Source: a bacterium (lineage in GTDB: Bacteria > Verrucomicrobiota > Verrucomicrobiia > Limisphaerales > JAJXZI01). From it: 53,532 nt of DNA. The position numbers and the translations under genes are program-made. The stretch lies in assembly GCA_021780115.1 (NCBI GenBank), contig JAJXZI010000239.1, forward strand, positions 1 to 53,532, given 5' to 3'. The notes under the pieces were generated by a model that did not search any database, had not been told where the DNA came from, and saw only the letters and a program-made list of their open reading frames with translations. This document shows, piece by piece, positions 23,041 through 31,780 of the stretch (its first letter is position 1; each line of letters opens with the position of its first letter).

Positions 23041-23771
23041 ATCGGGTGGGAACCGCTGTCGATCTTCAGGAGGACTGTCACACGGCGGTTGGCCTCGTCC
23101 TGGGGCTGGACCTCGGGCATCGGCTGGGTGTCGGCAAAGCCGGCGACCTTGGCGATCTGATTGGCGGCCACGCCGTTTTGGATGAGCTTGCGCCGGGCGG
23201 CGTTGGCGCGGTTGGCGGACAGTTCCCAATTGCCGAAGTCGGCCCGTTTTGAGGTGGTGTGGCCGGTTTCAGTGTGGCCTTCCAACTCAATCTTGAAGGT
23301 GTGGTAGCGGGAGATTTCCCAGGCCAGCGTGGAGAACACCCAGGCCCCGTACTCGGTGAATTTCTCCGAATCCGGCTCAAAAATGGGTTTCTGGGTGCGG
23401 TCGAAGACGTTCACCCGCAGACCGTCAGGGGTCAACTCCATCCGGACCGCGTTGTTCGGGTCGTCGGGATTCTGCTGCAGCATCTTGGCGAGGTCCTCGG
23501 TGATCTTGCGCAGCATCTCCATCTCCACGGCGGAAATGGCGTCGAACTGGCCCTTCTGCGTCTGGATGGCTTGGACGTCCTTGTTGGGGATGATGCCCAC
23601 GGACTCCTTGGTGAGCGAGGAGAAGGGATTGCGGAAGGCGCGCTCGACGGCCTCCTTGATGCGAACGTCCTGCGCGGTCAGCCAGAGCACCAGGAACAGC
23701 GCCATCATGGCGGTGATGAAGTCCGCGTAGGCGACTTTCCACGCGCCACCGTGATGACCGCCTCGTTTCAT
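23037..23771 (-). CDS. motB: Flagellar motor stator protein MotB
   Basis: The peptidoglycan-anchored half of the stator. The start is ATG 23771, overlapping the motA stop as ATGA; the frame continues upstream but only as a motA shadow. The 244 residues contain the single transmembrane helix with the proton-binding aspartate (VAYADFITAMMALFLVLWL, residues 11-29), a linker, and a C-terminal OmpA-like domain (KIELEGHTETG, WELSANRANAARRKLIQNGV, VAGFADTQPM). This agrees with a proton-type MotB but does not exclude sodium. Confidence 0.96.
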   Translation of the reverse strand: MKRGGHHGGAWKVAYADFITAMMALFLVLWLTAQDVRIKEAVERAFRNPFSSLTKESVGIIPNKDVQAIQTQKGQFDAISAVEMEMLRKITEDLAKMLQQNPDDPNNAVRMELTPDGLRVNVFDRTQKPIFEPDSEKFTEYGAWVFSTLAWEISRYHTFKIELEGHTETGHTTSKRADFGNWELSANRANAARRKLIQNGVAANQIAKVAGFADTQPMPEVQPQDEANRRVTVLLKIDSGSHPM

Positions 23772-24646
23772 CAAGTGGCGGCGCTCCGGCCGGTGTTGAC
23801 GCTCTTGAGCATGGTTTCCATTTCTTCGGCGGTCGGCCGCAATTCGCTGCTCATTCCGCGCCGGCCCAGGTCCACCGCCATGATGGGCGGCATGCCGTTG
23901 GCAAAGCCCACCACGCACGCGGCAATGCAGCGGATGTAGTCCTGCTCCGCCGCGCCGATGAACTCCAGGTTTGTCGCCAGTGGATTCATGAAACCGTAGG
24001 ACAGGAAAATCCCCAGAAATGTGCCCACCAGCGCCGCCGCCACTTTTTCGCCGATCTGCTCGATCGGCCCGGAGATGGAGGCCATGGTGATCACGATGCC
24101 GAGTACGGCCGCCACGATCCCGAAGCCGGGCATGGCGTCGGCCGCCTTGGTGAGCACGTTGACCGGCGCGTGGTGTTCTTGCTCCATCTTCTCCAACTCG
24201 ATGTTCAGGAGCAGTCGGAGCTGGTCCGGCTTGATTTTCCCGTCGATGATCGGCCGCAGGCCGCTGCACAGGAACTCCACCGCCTCCGCGTGCCGGGCGA
24301 AATCGGAGTACTTCTGGAAGATGGCGGAGTGGGCCGGGTCCGTCACGTGTTCCTCCAACGCGATCATCCCATTGCGCCGGCCCAGCATGAACAGTTCATA
24401 CAGCGCCTTGAGTTGATCGTCGTAGTCAACGCGGGTGAACGCCGTGCCGCGCAGGCAGCTCACCATCCCCCGGCCCAGATCCATCAATACCTTCTTGGGG
24501 GACATGATCACCAGCGCGCCGAAGGCCCCGCCGGCAATGATGATCAATTCCGAGACGTGGAGCAACGCGCCGAGGTGCCCGCCGCCGAGGACGAACCCGC
24601 CGAAGACGGAGAGTAGCACGATGAGCGCGCCGACAAAAATGATCAT
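23771..24646 (-). CDS. motA: Flagellar motor stator protein MotA
   Basis: Inner-membrane stator subunit that conducts ions with MotB and pushes on FliG. The 291 residues carry four hydrophobic segments, two near the N-terminus (FVGALIVLLSVFGGFVLGG; LIIIAGGAFGALVIM) and two in the second half (MPGFGIVAAVLGIVITMASI with conserved Pro-Gly; AALVGTFLGIFLSYGFMNPLA), with the large cytoplasmic loop between. It starts at ATG 24646, overlapping fliA by four bases, and ends in an ATGA overlap with motB. Confidence 0.97.
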   Translation of the reverse strand: MIIFVGALIVLLSVFGGFVLGGGHLGALLHVSELIIIAGGAFGALVIMSPKKVLMDLGRGMVSCLRGTAFTRVDYDDQLKALYELFMLGRRNGMIALEEHVTDPAHSAIFQKYSDFARHAEAVEFLCSGLRPIIDGKIKPDQLRLLLNIELEKMEQEHHAPVNVLTKAADAMPGFGIVAAVLGIVITMASISGPIEQIGEKVAAALVGTFLGIFLSYGFMNPLATNLEFIGAAEQDYIRCIAACVVGFANGMPPIMAVDLGRRGMSSELRPTAEEMETMLKSVNTGRSAAT

Positions 24647-25488
24647 GACACTCGCCTCATCACCGCCCCAGCTTCCGCTCCCGCTTCCACGCGGCGGAGG
24701 AAGGAACGGAGTTCGAGAATGGCCTGCGCGTGGATTTGGCAGATGCGCGATTCGGTCAGGCTGAACACCTCCGCGATCTCCCGGAGGTGCAGATCCTCCA
24801 CGTAGTAAAGCGCCAGAACCTTCCGCTGTATCTCCGAAAGCTGCTGCAGGCGGTGCGCGATCAATTGCTTGAGCTCGCTGCGCGAGGCCTCCTCCGTCGG
24901 GTTCACTTGGGATTCGTCCTCGACGAATTCGTGCAAGTTCGCGGTCTCGCCCCCCTCGCTCGGGTGGACGGCGTCCAGACAGACAAACGTCGAAGGACGG
25001 ACCTCATCCAGCCAGCGGCGGTACCCGTCCAGAGGTAGGTTAAGCGCCTGGGCCATCTGGACTTCCGTTGGCGGGGCGCCGAGCCGCTGTCCCAACTCGG
25101 CCATCTTGTCCTCGATGCGACGCGCCTTGTCGTGGACCGAGCGCGGCACCCAGTCCATCCGGCGTAGTTCATCCAGCATGGCGCCGCGAATCCGGGACCG
25201 GGCGTAGGTTTCGAACGACGTCCCGCTTTCGGGATCATAATTCCGCAGCGCCTGGAGCAGGCCGACCAGTCCGGCGCTGTGCAGGTCGCCCAGTTCGACG
25301 TGGGGCGGCAGCGTCATGGCCAGCCGGCCCGCGGCGGATTTGACCAGGGGCAGGTACTGCTGCACCAACTCGCTTTCCACCGTCTCATCGGCGTCCCGAT
25401 GATAGCGCAGCCAAAGCCCGTTCGGTGTCGGCTGCGATTCCCGGCGGGCCGGCGGGGGATCCAACAGGGCGGGAGGGTTGGCACTCAT
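24643..25488 (-). CDS. fliA: RNA polymerase sigma factor for flagellar genes, FliA (sigma-28)
   Basis: A group 3 sigma factor for late flagellar genes. ATG 25488 (MSANPPALL) overlaps the preceding small gene as ATGA and gives 281 residues; the frame extends further upstream as a shadow. Region 2: LVQQYLPLVKSAAGRLAMTLPPHVELGDLHSAGLVGLLQALRNYDP and FETYARSRIRGAMLDELRRMDWVPRSV, the FliA hallmark. Region 4: LSEIQRKVLALYYVEDLHLREIAEVFSLTESRICQIHAQAI. It is unusual in being cotranscribed with motA-motB. No clear FliA-type promoter was seen in the window, so its targets may lie elsewhere. Confidence 0.95.
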   Translation of the reverse strand: MSANPPALLDPPPARRESQPTPNGLWLRYHRDADETVESELVQQYLPLVKSAAGRLAMTLPPHVELGDLHSAGLVGLLQALRNYDPESGTSFETYARSRIRGAMLDELRRMDWVPRSVHDKARRIEDKMAELGQRLGAPPTEVQMAQALNLPLDGYRRWLDEVRPSTFVCLDAVHPSEGGETANLHEFVEDESQVNPTEEASRSELKQLIAHRLQQLSEIQRKVLALYYVEDLHLREIAEVFSLTESRICQIHAQAILELRSFLRRVEAGAEAGAVMRRVS

Positions 25489-25733
25489 ATCTTGACGTTC
25501 GCCGCGCTTTTGGTCTCGGGACGGCTGGCGCTTGCCGCCGCGCGGCGCTGTTCGAGGGCCTGCCGTAGATTCTTGATCCAGACCGCGCTCCACCAACGCA
25601 TGAGCAGGCTTGTCGCCAAGGCAGCCATCGAGGCGTGCCACAAAGCGGCTGGCCATTCCATGCGGCCCGCCAGTCCAAAACCGGCGCCGACCAGGAACCC
25701 GAGGATTGCACCTAGGACCATTAACGACTTCAT
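25485..25733 (-). CDS. Small two-helix membrane protein upstream of fliA
   Basis: 82 residues with a glycine-rich first membrane helix (KSLMVLGAILGFLVGAGFGLAG, residues 2-23), a second hydrophobic helix (WPAALWHASMAALATSLLMRWW, about 27-48) and a basic, probably cytoplasmic tail (RQALEQRRAAASASR). It is the first gene of the fliA-motA-motB unit, ends in an ATGA overlap with fliA, and starts about 16 nt after a predicted sigma-54 start point. I do not recognise the family. Context suggests a flagellar accessory role. Confidence 0.7.
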   Translation of the reverse strand: MKSLMVLGAILGFLVGAGFGLAGRMEWPAALWHASMAALATSLLMRWWSAVWIKNLRQALEQRRAAASASRPETKSAANVKI

Positions 25734-25759
25734 TTCAGATGGCTCGTGCGCGGAGGTAA

Positions 25760-25775
25760 AGCAGGACGTTTGCCA
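25760..25775 (-). promoter_or_regulatory. Sigma-54-like promoter of the fliA-motAB unit
   Basis: The minus strand reads TGGCAAACGTCCTGCT. The -24 GG and -12 GC are spaced exactly 10 nt apart, with one mismatch to TGGCAC. The predicted +1 is near 25749, 16 nt before the ATG of the small membrane protein gene. Confidence 0.6.
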
Positions 25776-25815
25776 AGGTCCGTTCCGGCCACGGAAGGGC
25801 CAGATTCCCTGATTG

Positions 25816-27015
25816 TTACTGGTATTGCGGGGGAAAAAGTTGCTCCGGCGCGGCTGTCAAAAACCCACCCGGAATATTTTGCCCGCCACTCAAAAACCGG
25901 ATCGAGTAATTTGTGCCGAGCACCAGGTTCCACAGCTTGGCCCGGCTCGGCTCCTCGTCCAAGTGCGTGCAGATCAAGTCGTGGATCGGCAGCACCGCGA
26001 AAGCGCGGACCTGCGCCAGGAGCGTCGGGATTTCGTAGGCCGCGTTGAGCACCAGATGGATGTGCGGCGACGGAAACCCGCGAAGCCGTTCCTTCAAGTC
26101 CGCCAGCGCCGAGCCGTCCTGCGGTTCAACACCGGGCAGGTCGATGAACCGCAGCCGGTCTTCGCTTTCGGCGCCGCCTGGGTCGCGGCTGGGCCGGGCG
26201 GGGCCGGGATCACCCCAAAATCGCTCCACCGGCACGCGCAGGATCTCGCCGTAAACGCTGAGGACTTCGGCCGTGTTGGCGCCGGTGCCATCGAGCCGCC
26301 AGACACGCGCCGCTCGTCCTTCGAGCAACACCGATTGCGTGAGCCACTTGCAGAGCACCGTCGTCTTGCCCGATCCCGGCGGGCCGACGAACACGTGCGG
26401 TCGGCCCGCCGCCTCGCCCTCCAGCGCCGGCGGCGTCCGCCAAAACCGGGTCAACGCGGTGCGAGTCAGCGCCAATTCCTCCGCCAGTTGGTCCGGCGGC
26501 GTTGGGCCGTGGCGCGCCTGGAGCGCATCGAGGAGGCGCTCGGAGTTCCGGGGAAGCAACCCCATCGCTTCCAACAGGGCCACGCTGCGCCAACCGTGGC
26601 TCGCACGGCTCCGATCCGCCGTGCCCGTCCATTCGGCGGCGGCAGTGGCGGGGGATCCTGCTTCGTGCGAAAGCCAGGCACCGCACGACGAGTTCGCGCC
26701 CTGACGCGGCGTCGGTTCGCCCACGGTGGCGGCGACGGGCGGCCACGGGACGAGGGGTGAGGGCTGCGGGAAAGACTCCGCTGGGGTGGGATCCGGCGTG
26801 CCGAGCAACGACGATGGGACGAACGGCTTGGGGGCCGGCTGCTGTTGCGGCGCCAACGCCAGCACCTCGATGCCCGAACCTGCGGACCACAAGCGCGCCA
26901 AGCCTTGGGCCGGCCGCCGCCGCACGCTGACCACCACCGCTTCCGGGCCGAGTTGCGCATGAATCTGCTCCAGCGCCTCGGCGGCGCTGTCGGCGATGAA
27001 GGGGACGAGGTTCAC
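25816..27015 (-). CDS. flhF: FlhF-like SRP-family GTPase, atypical G motifs
   Basis: FlhF fixes the position and number of flagella. The 399 residues start at GTG 27015 (NLVPFIADSAAEALEQIHAQLGPEAVVVSVRR), matching the FlhF N-terminus, then a Pro/Ala-rich linker, an N-domain-like helical part (about 145-195) and a P-loop VGPPGSGKTT at about 210-219. The G motifs are altered: where SRP GTPases have DTAG, it reads FIDLPGVEPQDG, and TKLDE is THLDE; the end FLSGGQNIPGGF is conserved. GTP hydrolysis may be changed. The usual partner flhG is not adjacent. It lies 92 bp after flhA. Confidence 0.85.
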   Translation of the reverse strand: MNLVPFIADSAAEALEQIHAQLGPEAVVVSVRRRPAQGLARLWSAGSGIEVLALAPQQQPAPKPFVPSSLLGTPDPTPAESFPQPSPLVPWPPVAATVGEPTPRQGANSSCGAWLSHEAGSPATAAAEWTGTADRSRASHGWRSVALLEAMGLLPRNSERLLDALQARHGPTPPDQLAEELALTRTALTRFWRTPPALEGEAAGRPHVFVGPPGSGKTTVLCKWLTQSVLLEGRAARVWRLDGTGANTAEVLSVYGEILRVPVERFWGDPGPARPSRDPGGAESEDRLRFIDLPGVEPQDGSALADLKERLRGFPSPHIHLVLNAAYEIPTLLAQVRAFAVLPIHDLICTHLDEEPSRAKLWNLVLGTNYSIRFLSGGQNIPGGFLTAAPEQLFPPQYQ

Positions 27016-27107
27016 GGCGGAAGATGCGCCTCGGCGGTGGATGAAAGCAGGACCGTTGGGCGATGAATGCGCGGCCCGAGGTTCATCTTGCCAGCAGCAT
27101 TAAGGCC

Positions 27108-29219
27108 CTAGTCCGTAGCGGGAATCATCGCCGTGTTTTTCACCTCGACACGCGGCGGAACCTCCGAGTAGGACAACACGGCCAGGTCGGCGAAGGTGGA
27201 CTCGAAGAAGCGCCGGAAGGCGAGGCGGATTTGCGGCGCGCAGAGCACCACGGGCGGTTGGCCGGCGGCGAGCATCTGCTGCACGAACTTCGAGAGCGTA
27301 TCGACGACGTGCCGGGCCAGCTTCGGTTCGAGCACCAGGGCCACTTCGGTGGCGGACTGGCGGACGCCCTGCGCGATCTGCTGTTCCAGGCGCGGGTCGA
27401 GCGTGATGGCGCGCAGGCCGCCGTTCTCCGCTTGATAGGGCTTGGTGATTTGGGGACCGAGCGCGCGACGGGCGTATTCGGAGAGTTCGTCGGGATTCTT
27501 GGTGACGCCGGCGTGGTCGCTGACCTTCTCCAGGATGCCGACGAGGTTGCGGATGGACACGCCCTCGGCCAGGAGGTTTTGCAGGACGCGCTGCACCTGG
27601 CCCACGCTCAGTTGGGCCGGGATCAATTCGTTCACCACCGTCGGATGCGTCTGTTTCAGGTTGTCGAGGAGTGCCTGCACGTCCTGACGGCTGAGGATTT
27701 CGTGCGCGTGGCGTTTGATGGCTTCGGATAAATGCGTGACCAGCACCGACGCGGCATCCACCACGGTGTAACCGCTGACTTCGGCGGTCTTGCGCTCGGG
27801 GTCGGCGATCCAGGTCGCGGGCAACTGGAAGACCGGCTCAACGGTCGGGATTCCTTTGAGGGTGGTTTTGCTGTGGGTGGCATTCATCGCCAGCCAGTAG
27901 CCCGGCATGATCAGCCCCTGCGCGATCGGCTGGCCTTTGAGCAGGAATCGGTAGTCGTTCGCGCCCAGTTGCAGGTTGTCGCGCAGCCGGATGGGGGGGA
28001 TGATCATGCCCATTTCTTGGGCGAAATTACGGCGCACGCCGGTGACGCGCTCCAGCAAATCCCCGTTCTTACGTGTGTCCGCCAGGCATACCAGCCCGTA
28101 GCCCAGCTCGATCTGCAGCGCGTCCAGGTTGAGCAGGCTCTCCAGTTTGTCCGCGGCTTTCGTCTCGCCAGCGGTGGTGGAGCCGGTCGCTTTGGTCTGT
28201 CCCGCCTTCCCGGTGCTGGCTCCCGCGCCTGTCTGGGCCGCACTGGGATGGATGGAGCCGTGTTTGTGCAACGTGTAAGCCAGCCCGCCGGTGACGACCG
28301 CGAGCGTGAGGAACGGCATCGTCGGCAGTCCCGGCACCAGCGCGAATACCAGCATCATGCCGGATAGGATGCTCATGGCGCGCGGGTAGAACAGGAGTTG
28401 CCGGCCCAGTTCCTGCCCCAAGTCGGCTTTCGACGCGGCGCGCGTCACCAGAATGCCGGCGGCCGTCGAGGTGATGAGCGCCGGAATCTGCGAGACGAGG
28501 CCGTCGCCGATGGAGAGCAGGGTGAACCGCTGCAAAGCCTCGCTCATGGTCATGTTCTTCTGGACGATGCCAATGGCGAATCCGCCGACGACGTTGATAA
28601 TCGTGATGAGAATGGCCGCAATGGCGTCGCCGCGGACGAACTTGCTGGCGCCGTCCATCGCGCCGTAGAAATCCGCTTCCTCTTCGACGGACCGCCGGCG
28701 GGCGCGGGCCTCGGCTTCGTTGATCATGCCGGCGTTGAGTTCGGCGTCGATGGACATCTGTTTGCCGGGCATCGCGTCCAGGGTGAACCGCGCCGCCACC
28801 TCCGCGATGCGCCCCGCGCCTTTGGTGATGACGATGAAGTTGATCAGCACCAGGATGAGGAACACCACCATGCCGACGACGTAGTTGCCGCGCACGACGA
28901 AGTTGCCGAAGGCCTCGATGATGTGGCCGGCGTAGCCATCGAGGAGAATGAGCCGGGTGGACGCCACGTTGAGCGCCAGGCGGAACAGGGTGATAAAGAG
29001 CAGCAACGTGGGAAACCCGGTGAACTCCGCTGGGGTACGCAGATACAGAATGACCAGCAGGGTGAGCAGCGAGAGCGAGATGCTGGTGGCCAGCAGGGCG
29101 TCCAGAATGAACGGCGCGATGGGCAGGATCAGCAGCAGGATCGTGCCAAACAGCCCGACGGCGAGCCAGAGGTCACCGTGGCGGAAAAGCTTGCGCAGGT
29201 TGTGACTCAGGAGGGCCAT
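27108..29219 (-). CDS. flhA: Flagellar type III export gate protein FlhA
   Basis: The large export-gate subunit. It has 703 residues: eight predicted membrane helices in the first 330, with the FHIPEP-family signature (AGRIAEVAARFTLDAMPGKQ, then MSIDAELNAGMINEAEARARR) and DGASKFVRGDAIA in the cytoplasmic loop; then a Ser/Thr/Ala/Gly-rich linker around 345-375 and the C-terminal cytoplasmic domain (IELGYGLVCLAD, VVDAASVLVTHLSEAI, VLQNLLAEGVSIRNLVGILE). Length and motifs are standard. It follows flhB with a 220-bp gap, unusually wide for this cluster. Confidence 0.97.
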   Translation of the reverse strand: MALLSHNLRKLFRHGDLWLAVGLFGTILLLILPIAPFILDALLATSISLSLLTLLVILYLRTPAEFTGFPTLLLFITLFRLALNVASTRLILLDGYAGHIIEAFGNFVVRGNYVVGMVVFLILVLINFIVITKGAGRIAEVAARFTLDAMPGKQMSIDAELNAGMINEAEARARRRSVEEEADFYGAMDGASKFVRGDAIAAILITIINVVGGFAIGIVQKNMTMSEALQRFTLLSIGDGLVSQIPALITSTAAGILVTRAASKADLGQELGRQLLFYPRAMSILSGMMLVFALVPGLPTMPFLTLAVVTGGLAYTLHKHGSIHPSAAQTGAGASTGKAGQTKATGSTTAGETKAADKLESLLNLDALQIELGYGLVCLADTRKNGDLLERVTGVRRNFAQEMGMIIPPIRLRDNLQLGANDYRFLLKGQPIAQGLIMPGYWLAMNATHSKTTLKGIPTVEPVFQLPATWIADPERKTAEVSGYTVVDAASVLVTHLSEAIKRHAHEILSRQDVQALLDNLKQTHPTVVNELIPAQLSVGQVQRVLQNLLAEGVSIRNLVGILEKVSDHAGVTKNPDELSEYARRALGPQITKPYQAENGGLRAITLDPRLEQQIAQGVRQSATEVALVLEPKLARHVVDTLSKFVQQMLAAGQPPVVLCAPQIRLAFRRFFESTFADLAVLSYSEVPPRVEVKNTAMIPATD

Positions 29220-29439
29220 GGAGGTGGTGACGGCTCAAGGCCGGAACTGGCCGTACCCCAAAGGCGAGTTTTGGAAGCGGCCCAAAATCCAAAACCCGCA
29301 GCCTTACGGCGCGTCGGCCGGCCATTTCGGGTTTCGGACTCCGAAGTTCCCTCGGAGGTCTGGAGCGCGCGGCAAAGGCTGCCGCCCGCGGCGGGAAAGT
29401 TGTTCCCGTCGTCCCGGCCCAGCGGTGCATTGGTCGTGT
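29220..29439. other. 220-bp gap between flhB and flhA with repeat-like sequence
   Basis: It contains the palindrome TTCGGACTCCGAAG and related pieces (AAAATCC/AAAACCC, GGGTTTCGG), plus a GC-rich foldback around 29368-29400. A small minus-strand frame crossing it begins inside flhB and ends inside flhA and does not look real. It resembles dispersed intergenic repeats of verrucomicrobial genomes. No promoter was recognised. Confidence 0.4.
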
Positions 29440-30525
29440 TCACGTTTGATTGGCTTCCGCGTAATAGCGGTAGCGGTTCACCCGATAAACCCAGGCGAGG
29501 ATTTCGGCGACCGCCGCGTAAAGCTGAGCAGGAATCTCGCCGTCCACCCGTCCGTACTTGAACATCAGCCGGGCGAGCGGTTGGTTCTCCACGACCGGCA
29601 CGTGGTGCAGCTCGGCGATTTCGCGGATGCGCTGGGCGTTGAGGCGGATGCCCTTCGCCACGATTTTGGGCGCTTTCATCGTCTTGCGGTCGTAGCGCAA
29701 CGCGATGGCGATGTGCGTCGGGTTCGTCACCACCACGTCGGCCGTGGGCACGGCGGCGAGCATTTTGCGCTTGCTGACGAGGCGGAGACGGCGGCGGCGC
29801 GCGGACTTAATCATCGGGTTGCCCTCGCTGCTCTTCATTTCTTCCTTCACCTCCTCCTTGGTCATCATCATGTCCTGGTGATTGCGCCACCATTGGTAGC
29901 CGTAATCGGCGGCGGCGACGGCCAGCAGCGCGAGGCTGATACGCAGGAAAATCCTCAGGCTCGAGTCGGCCAGGAACCCGGCCAGGCGGGCGACGCTGAC
30001 CGACGTGGTGAACACCGGATCATTGAGGATGCTGCGAATCTCGGAGTAGGAGAGCAGGAGAATGACGGCGAGTTTGCCGGCGCTCAGCGCGGTCGGCGCG
30101 GCCTGTTTGAAGGAGAACAGGCGCTGGAAGCCGGCGACCGGATTCAGCCGGCCCCAGTCGGGGGTGAGCGCCTCCGGGGCGGTATTGAAACGGGTCTGGA
30201 TCGCCCCCGCCAGCAACCCGCCCAGCGCGGTGGCCAGCATCACCGGGCCGGTGCATTGCAGCGCCAGAAGCGCGCCCTTCAGGGCGTAGGCCTGGAGGTT
30301 ACCCGCGCCGAGGGGCAGATCGTGCAGATGGCTGAGAGAGGCCACGAGCGCGCCGACCATATCTGCCCAGCTTTCCCGTCCGGTGAAGGCCAGCGCCGCG
30401 ACGCCAGCCAGCAGCACGAACGCCGTCTGGAGCTCCGGGCTGTGCGCGATCTGGCCTTTCTTGAGCGCCTCCTCCAGCTTGCGCGGCGTCGGCTGCTCGG
30501 TTTTCTCGCCGGTCTGCTCGCTCAT
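29440..30525 (-). CDS. flhB: Flagellar export switch protein FlhB
   Basis: An inner-membrane export component that switches substrate class from rod/hook to filament. The 361 residues start with the EKTEQPTPRKLEEALKKGQIAHS family signature, have four membrane segments, and the cytoplasmic autocleavage site NPTH at residues 268-271 (VVVTNPTHIAIALRY), with cleavage expected between N268 and P269. Conserved VPVVENQPLARLMF follows. It begins 6 nt after fliR. Confidence 0.97.
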   Translation of the reverse strand: MSEQTGEKTEQPTPRKLEEALKKGQIAHSPELQTAFVLLAGVAALAFTGRESWADMVGALVASLSHLHDLPLGAGNLQAYALKGALLALQCTGPVMLATALGGLLAGAIQTRFNTAPEALTPDWGRLNPVAGFQRLFSFKQAAPTALSAGKLAVILLLSYSEIRSILNDPVFTTSVSVARLAGFLADSSLRIFLRISLALLAVAAADYGYQWWRNHQDMMMTKEEVKEEMKSSEGNPMIKSARRRRLRLVSKRKMLAAVPTADVVVTNPTHIAIALRYDRKTMKAPKIVAKGIRLNAQRIREIAELHHVPVVENQPLARLMFKYGRVDGEIPAQLYAAVAEILAWVYRVNRYRYYAEANQT

Positions 30526-30531
30526 GGCCGC

Positions 30532-31317
30532 TTAGCCGGCGCCCAGCAACTGGGCCACGGTCATCAGGTCATCCGGCAACCGGCGGAGGTAGTTCAAGAC
30601 ATGCTGGGCCATCAGCGGCATTGTGAAGCCGAACACCACGAGGCCACAGATCGCGCGGATGGCGAAGCTTTCCGCAAAGACGTTCATCGCCGGCACCGCC
30701 CGGCTGAGCATCGCGAAAACCACCGTGACGATGAACGAGGCGGCCATGACCGGCGCCGCGATCTGTACCGCCACCCAAAAGATCCGGCCGCTGTACGCCA
30801 CGATCGCGGTGAACAGCACCCCGCTGAGGTGCGCGCCGCCGACGGGCAGCACGCGGTAGGTGCGCTCGAAGCCCAACAGCATCCAATGGTGCAAATCCAG
30901 CGTGAGCATGACGACCGCCGCCAGGAAAAACATGACCGAACTCGGCGCCTGCGTCGGCGCATTCGTTTCCGGGCTGAGGATGGAAGCCAGGTTCAGGCCC
31001 ATTTCCGTGGCGATCAGGCTGCCGGCCAAGTCCACCGCGTAAAACACCAGGCGCGCGATGAACCCCAGCAACACGCCGACGCCACCCTCCACCGCGATCA
31101 CCCCGATGAGGGAGGCAAGGCCCGACTCGTGGTGCGGATACGCCGGCAGCGAGGGCGCCAGGAGCAGCGCGCTCAACGCCGCCAGGGCCACGCGCAGTTG
31201 CGCCGGAAAATTGGTCGTCGCGAAGAACGGGAGCACGGACAGGAACGCTCCCACCCGCACAAAGACGAAGATCCAATTGTGAACGTCAAAATCCACGGCC
31301 AACACGATTTGCAGCAC
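30532..31317 (-). CDS. fliR: Flagellar export protein FliR
   Basis: Export-gate subunit of 261 residues with about six hydrophobic segments (FVFVRVGAFLSVLPFF; LRVALAALSALLLAPSLP; LIGVIAVEGGVGVLLGFIARLVFYAVDLAG, the latter a FliR hallmark; and a C-terminal ICGLVVFGFTMPLMAQHVLNYL). The start is GTG 31317 with no clear spacing to a Shine-Dalgarno. It lies 93 bp after fliQ and 6 bp before flhB, in the conserved order fliP-Q-R-flhB-flhA. Confidence 0.96.
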   Translation of the reverse strand: MLQIVLAVDFDVHNWIFVFVRVGAFLSVLPFFATTNFPAQLRVALAALSALLLAPSLPAYPHHESGLASLIGVIAVEGGVGVLLGFIARLVFYAVDLAGSLIATEMGLNLASILSPETNAPTQAPSSVMFFLAAVVMLTLDLHHWMLLGFERTYRVLPVGGAHLSGVLFTAIVAYSGRIFWVAVQIAAPVMAASFIVTVVFAMLSRAVPAMNVFAESFAIRAICGLVVFGFTMPLMAQHVLNYLRRLPDDLMTVAQLLGAG

Positions 31318-31410
31318 TCCATCGCTCTCCGGCGGCCTCGGCCCCGTCTGCCGCGCCGCGGTCTTCGCCGTGACGAGGCAACGAGGGAACGACGCCCCGG
31401 CGCCAAAGGA

Positions 31411-31680
31411 TCATTGCACCATCTGCGGCATCTTTTCGATGACGGCGGTGGTGAACTCGACCAGCGTTCGCACCATCCACGGGAGGAGCAGGATCAGCAG
31501 CCCCACAATCCCCAGCGCCTTGGGCACGAACGTCAACGTCTGTTCGTGAATGCTGGTGACGGCTTGGAAGAGACTGACCGCCAGACCAATGACCATCGCC
31601 GTGACCAGGAAGGGCGTGGCAATGGCAAGCGCCTGAAAGATCATCGTCTTCAGCAGTTCGACGGCGAATTCCGAATTCAT
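31411..31680 (-). CDS. fliQ: Flagellar export protein FliQ
   Basis: A small export-gate subunit of 89 residues with two membrane helices (LLKTMIFQALAIATPFLVTAMVIGLAVSLFQAVTSIHEQTLTFVPK and LGIVGLLILLLPWMVRTLVEF), the standard FliQ layout. The start ATG 31680 gives the usual MNSEFAVELLK N-terminus; the frame runs 22 codons further up but those residues are Arg/His-rich noise. Confidence 0.96.
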   Translation of the reverse strand: MNSEFAVELLKTMIFQALAIATPFLVTAMVIGLAVSLFQAVTSIHEQTLTFVPKALGIVGLLILLLPWMVRTLVEFTTAVIEKMPQMVQ

Positions 31681-31780
31681 ACGGCGTGTTGGGCGGGGGG
31701 CGTCCCGTGAACGACGGCGCAAGTGATGCCTTCCATTCCGCCGCACGGCACCTGCGGCACGCGATCCGGGTTCAGTTTCA

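Noticed and set aside
23772-24269. N-terminal extension of the motB frame
   Set aside because: Arg/Gly/His-rich shadow of motA; the ATGA-coupled ATG at 23771 gives a normal MotB.
29207-29443. 78-aa minus frame across the flhB-flhA gap
   Set aside because: It begins inside flhB and ends inside flhA, and its middle translates repeat-like DNA.
29218-31710. 830-aa plus-strand frame opposite flhB, fliR and fliQ
   Set aside because: Charged, repetitive RRxxEHH-type antisense translation; the three minus-strand genes have unmistakable family motifs.
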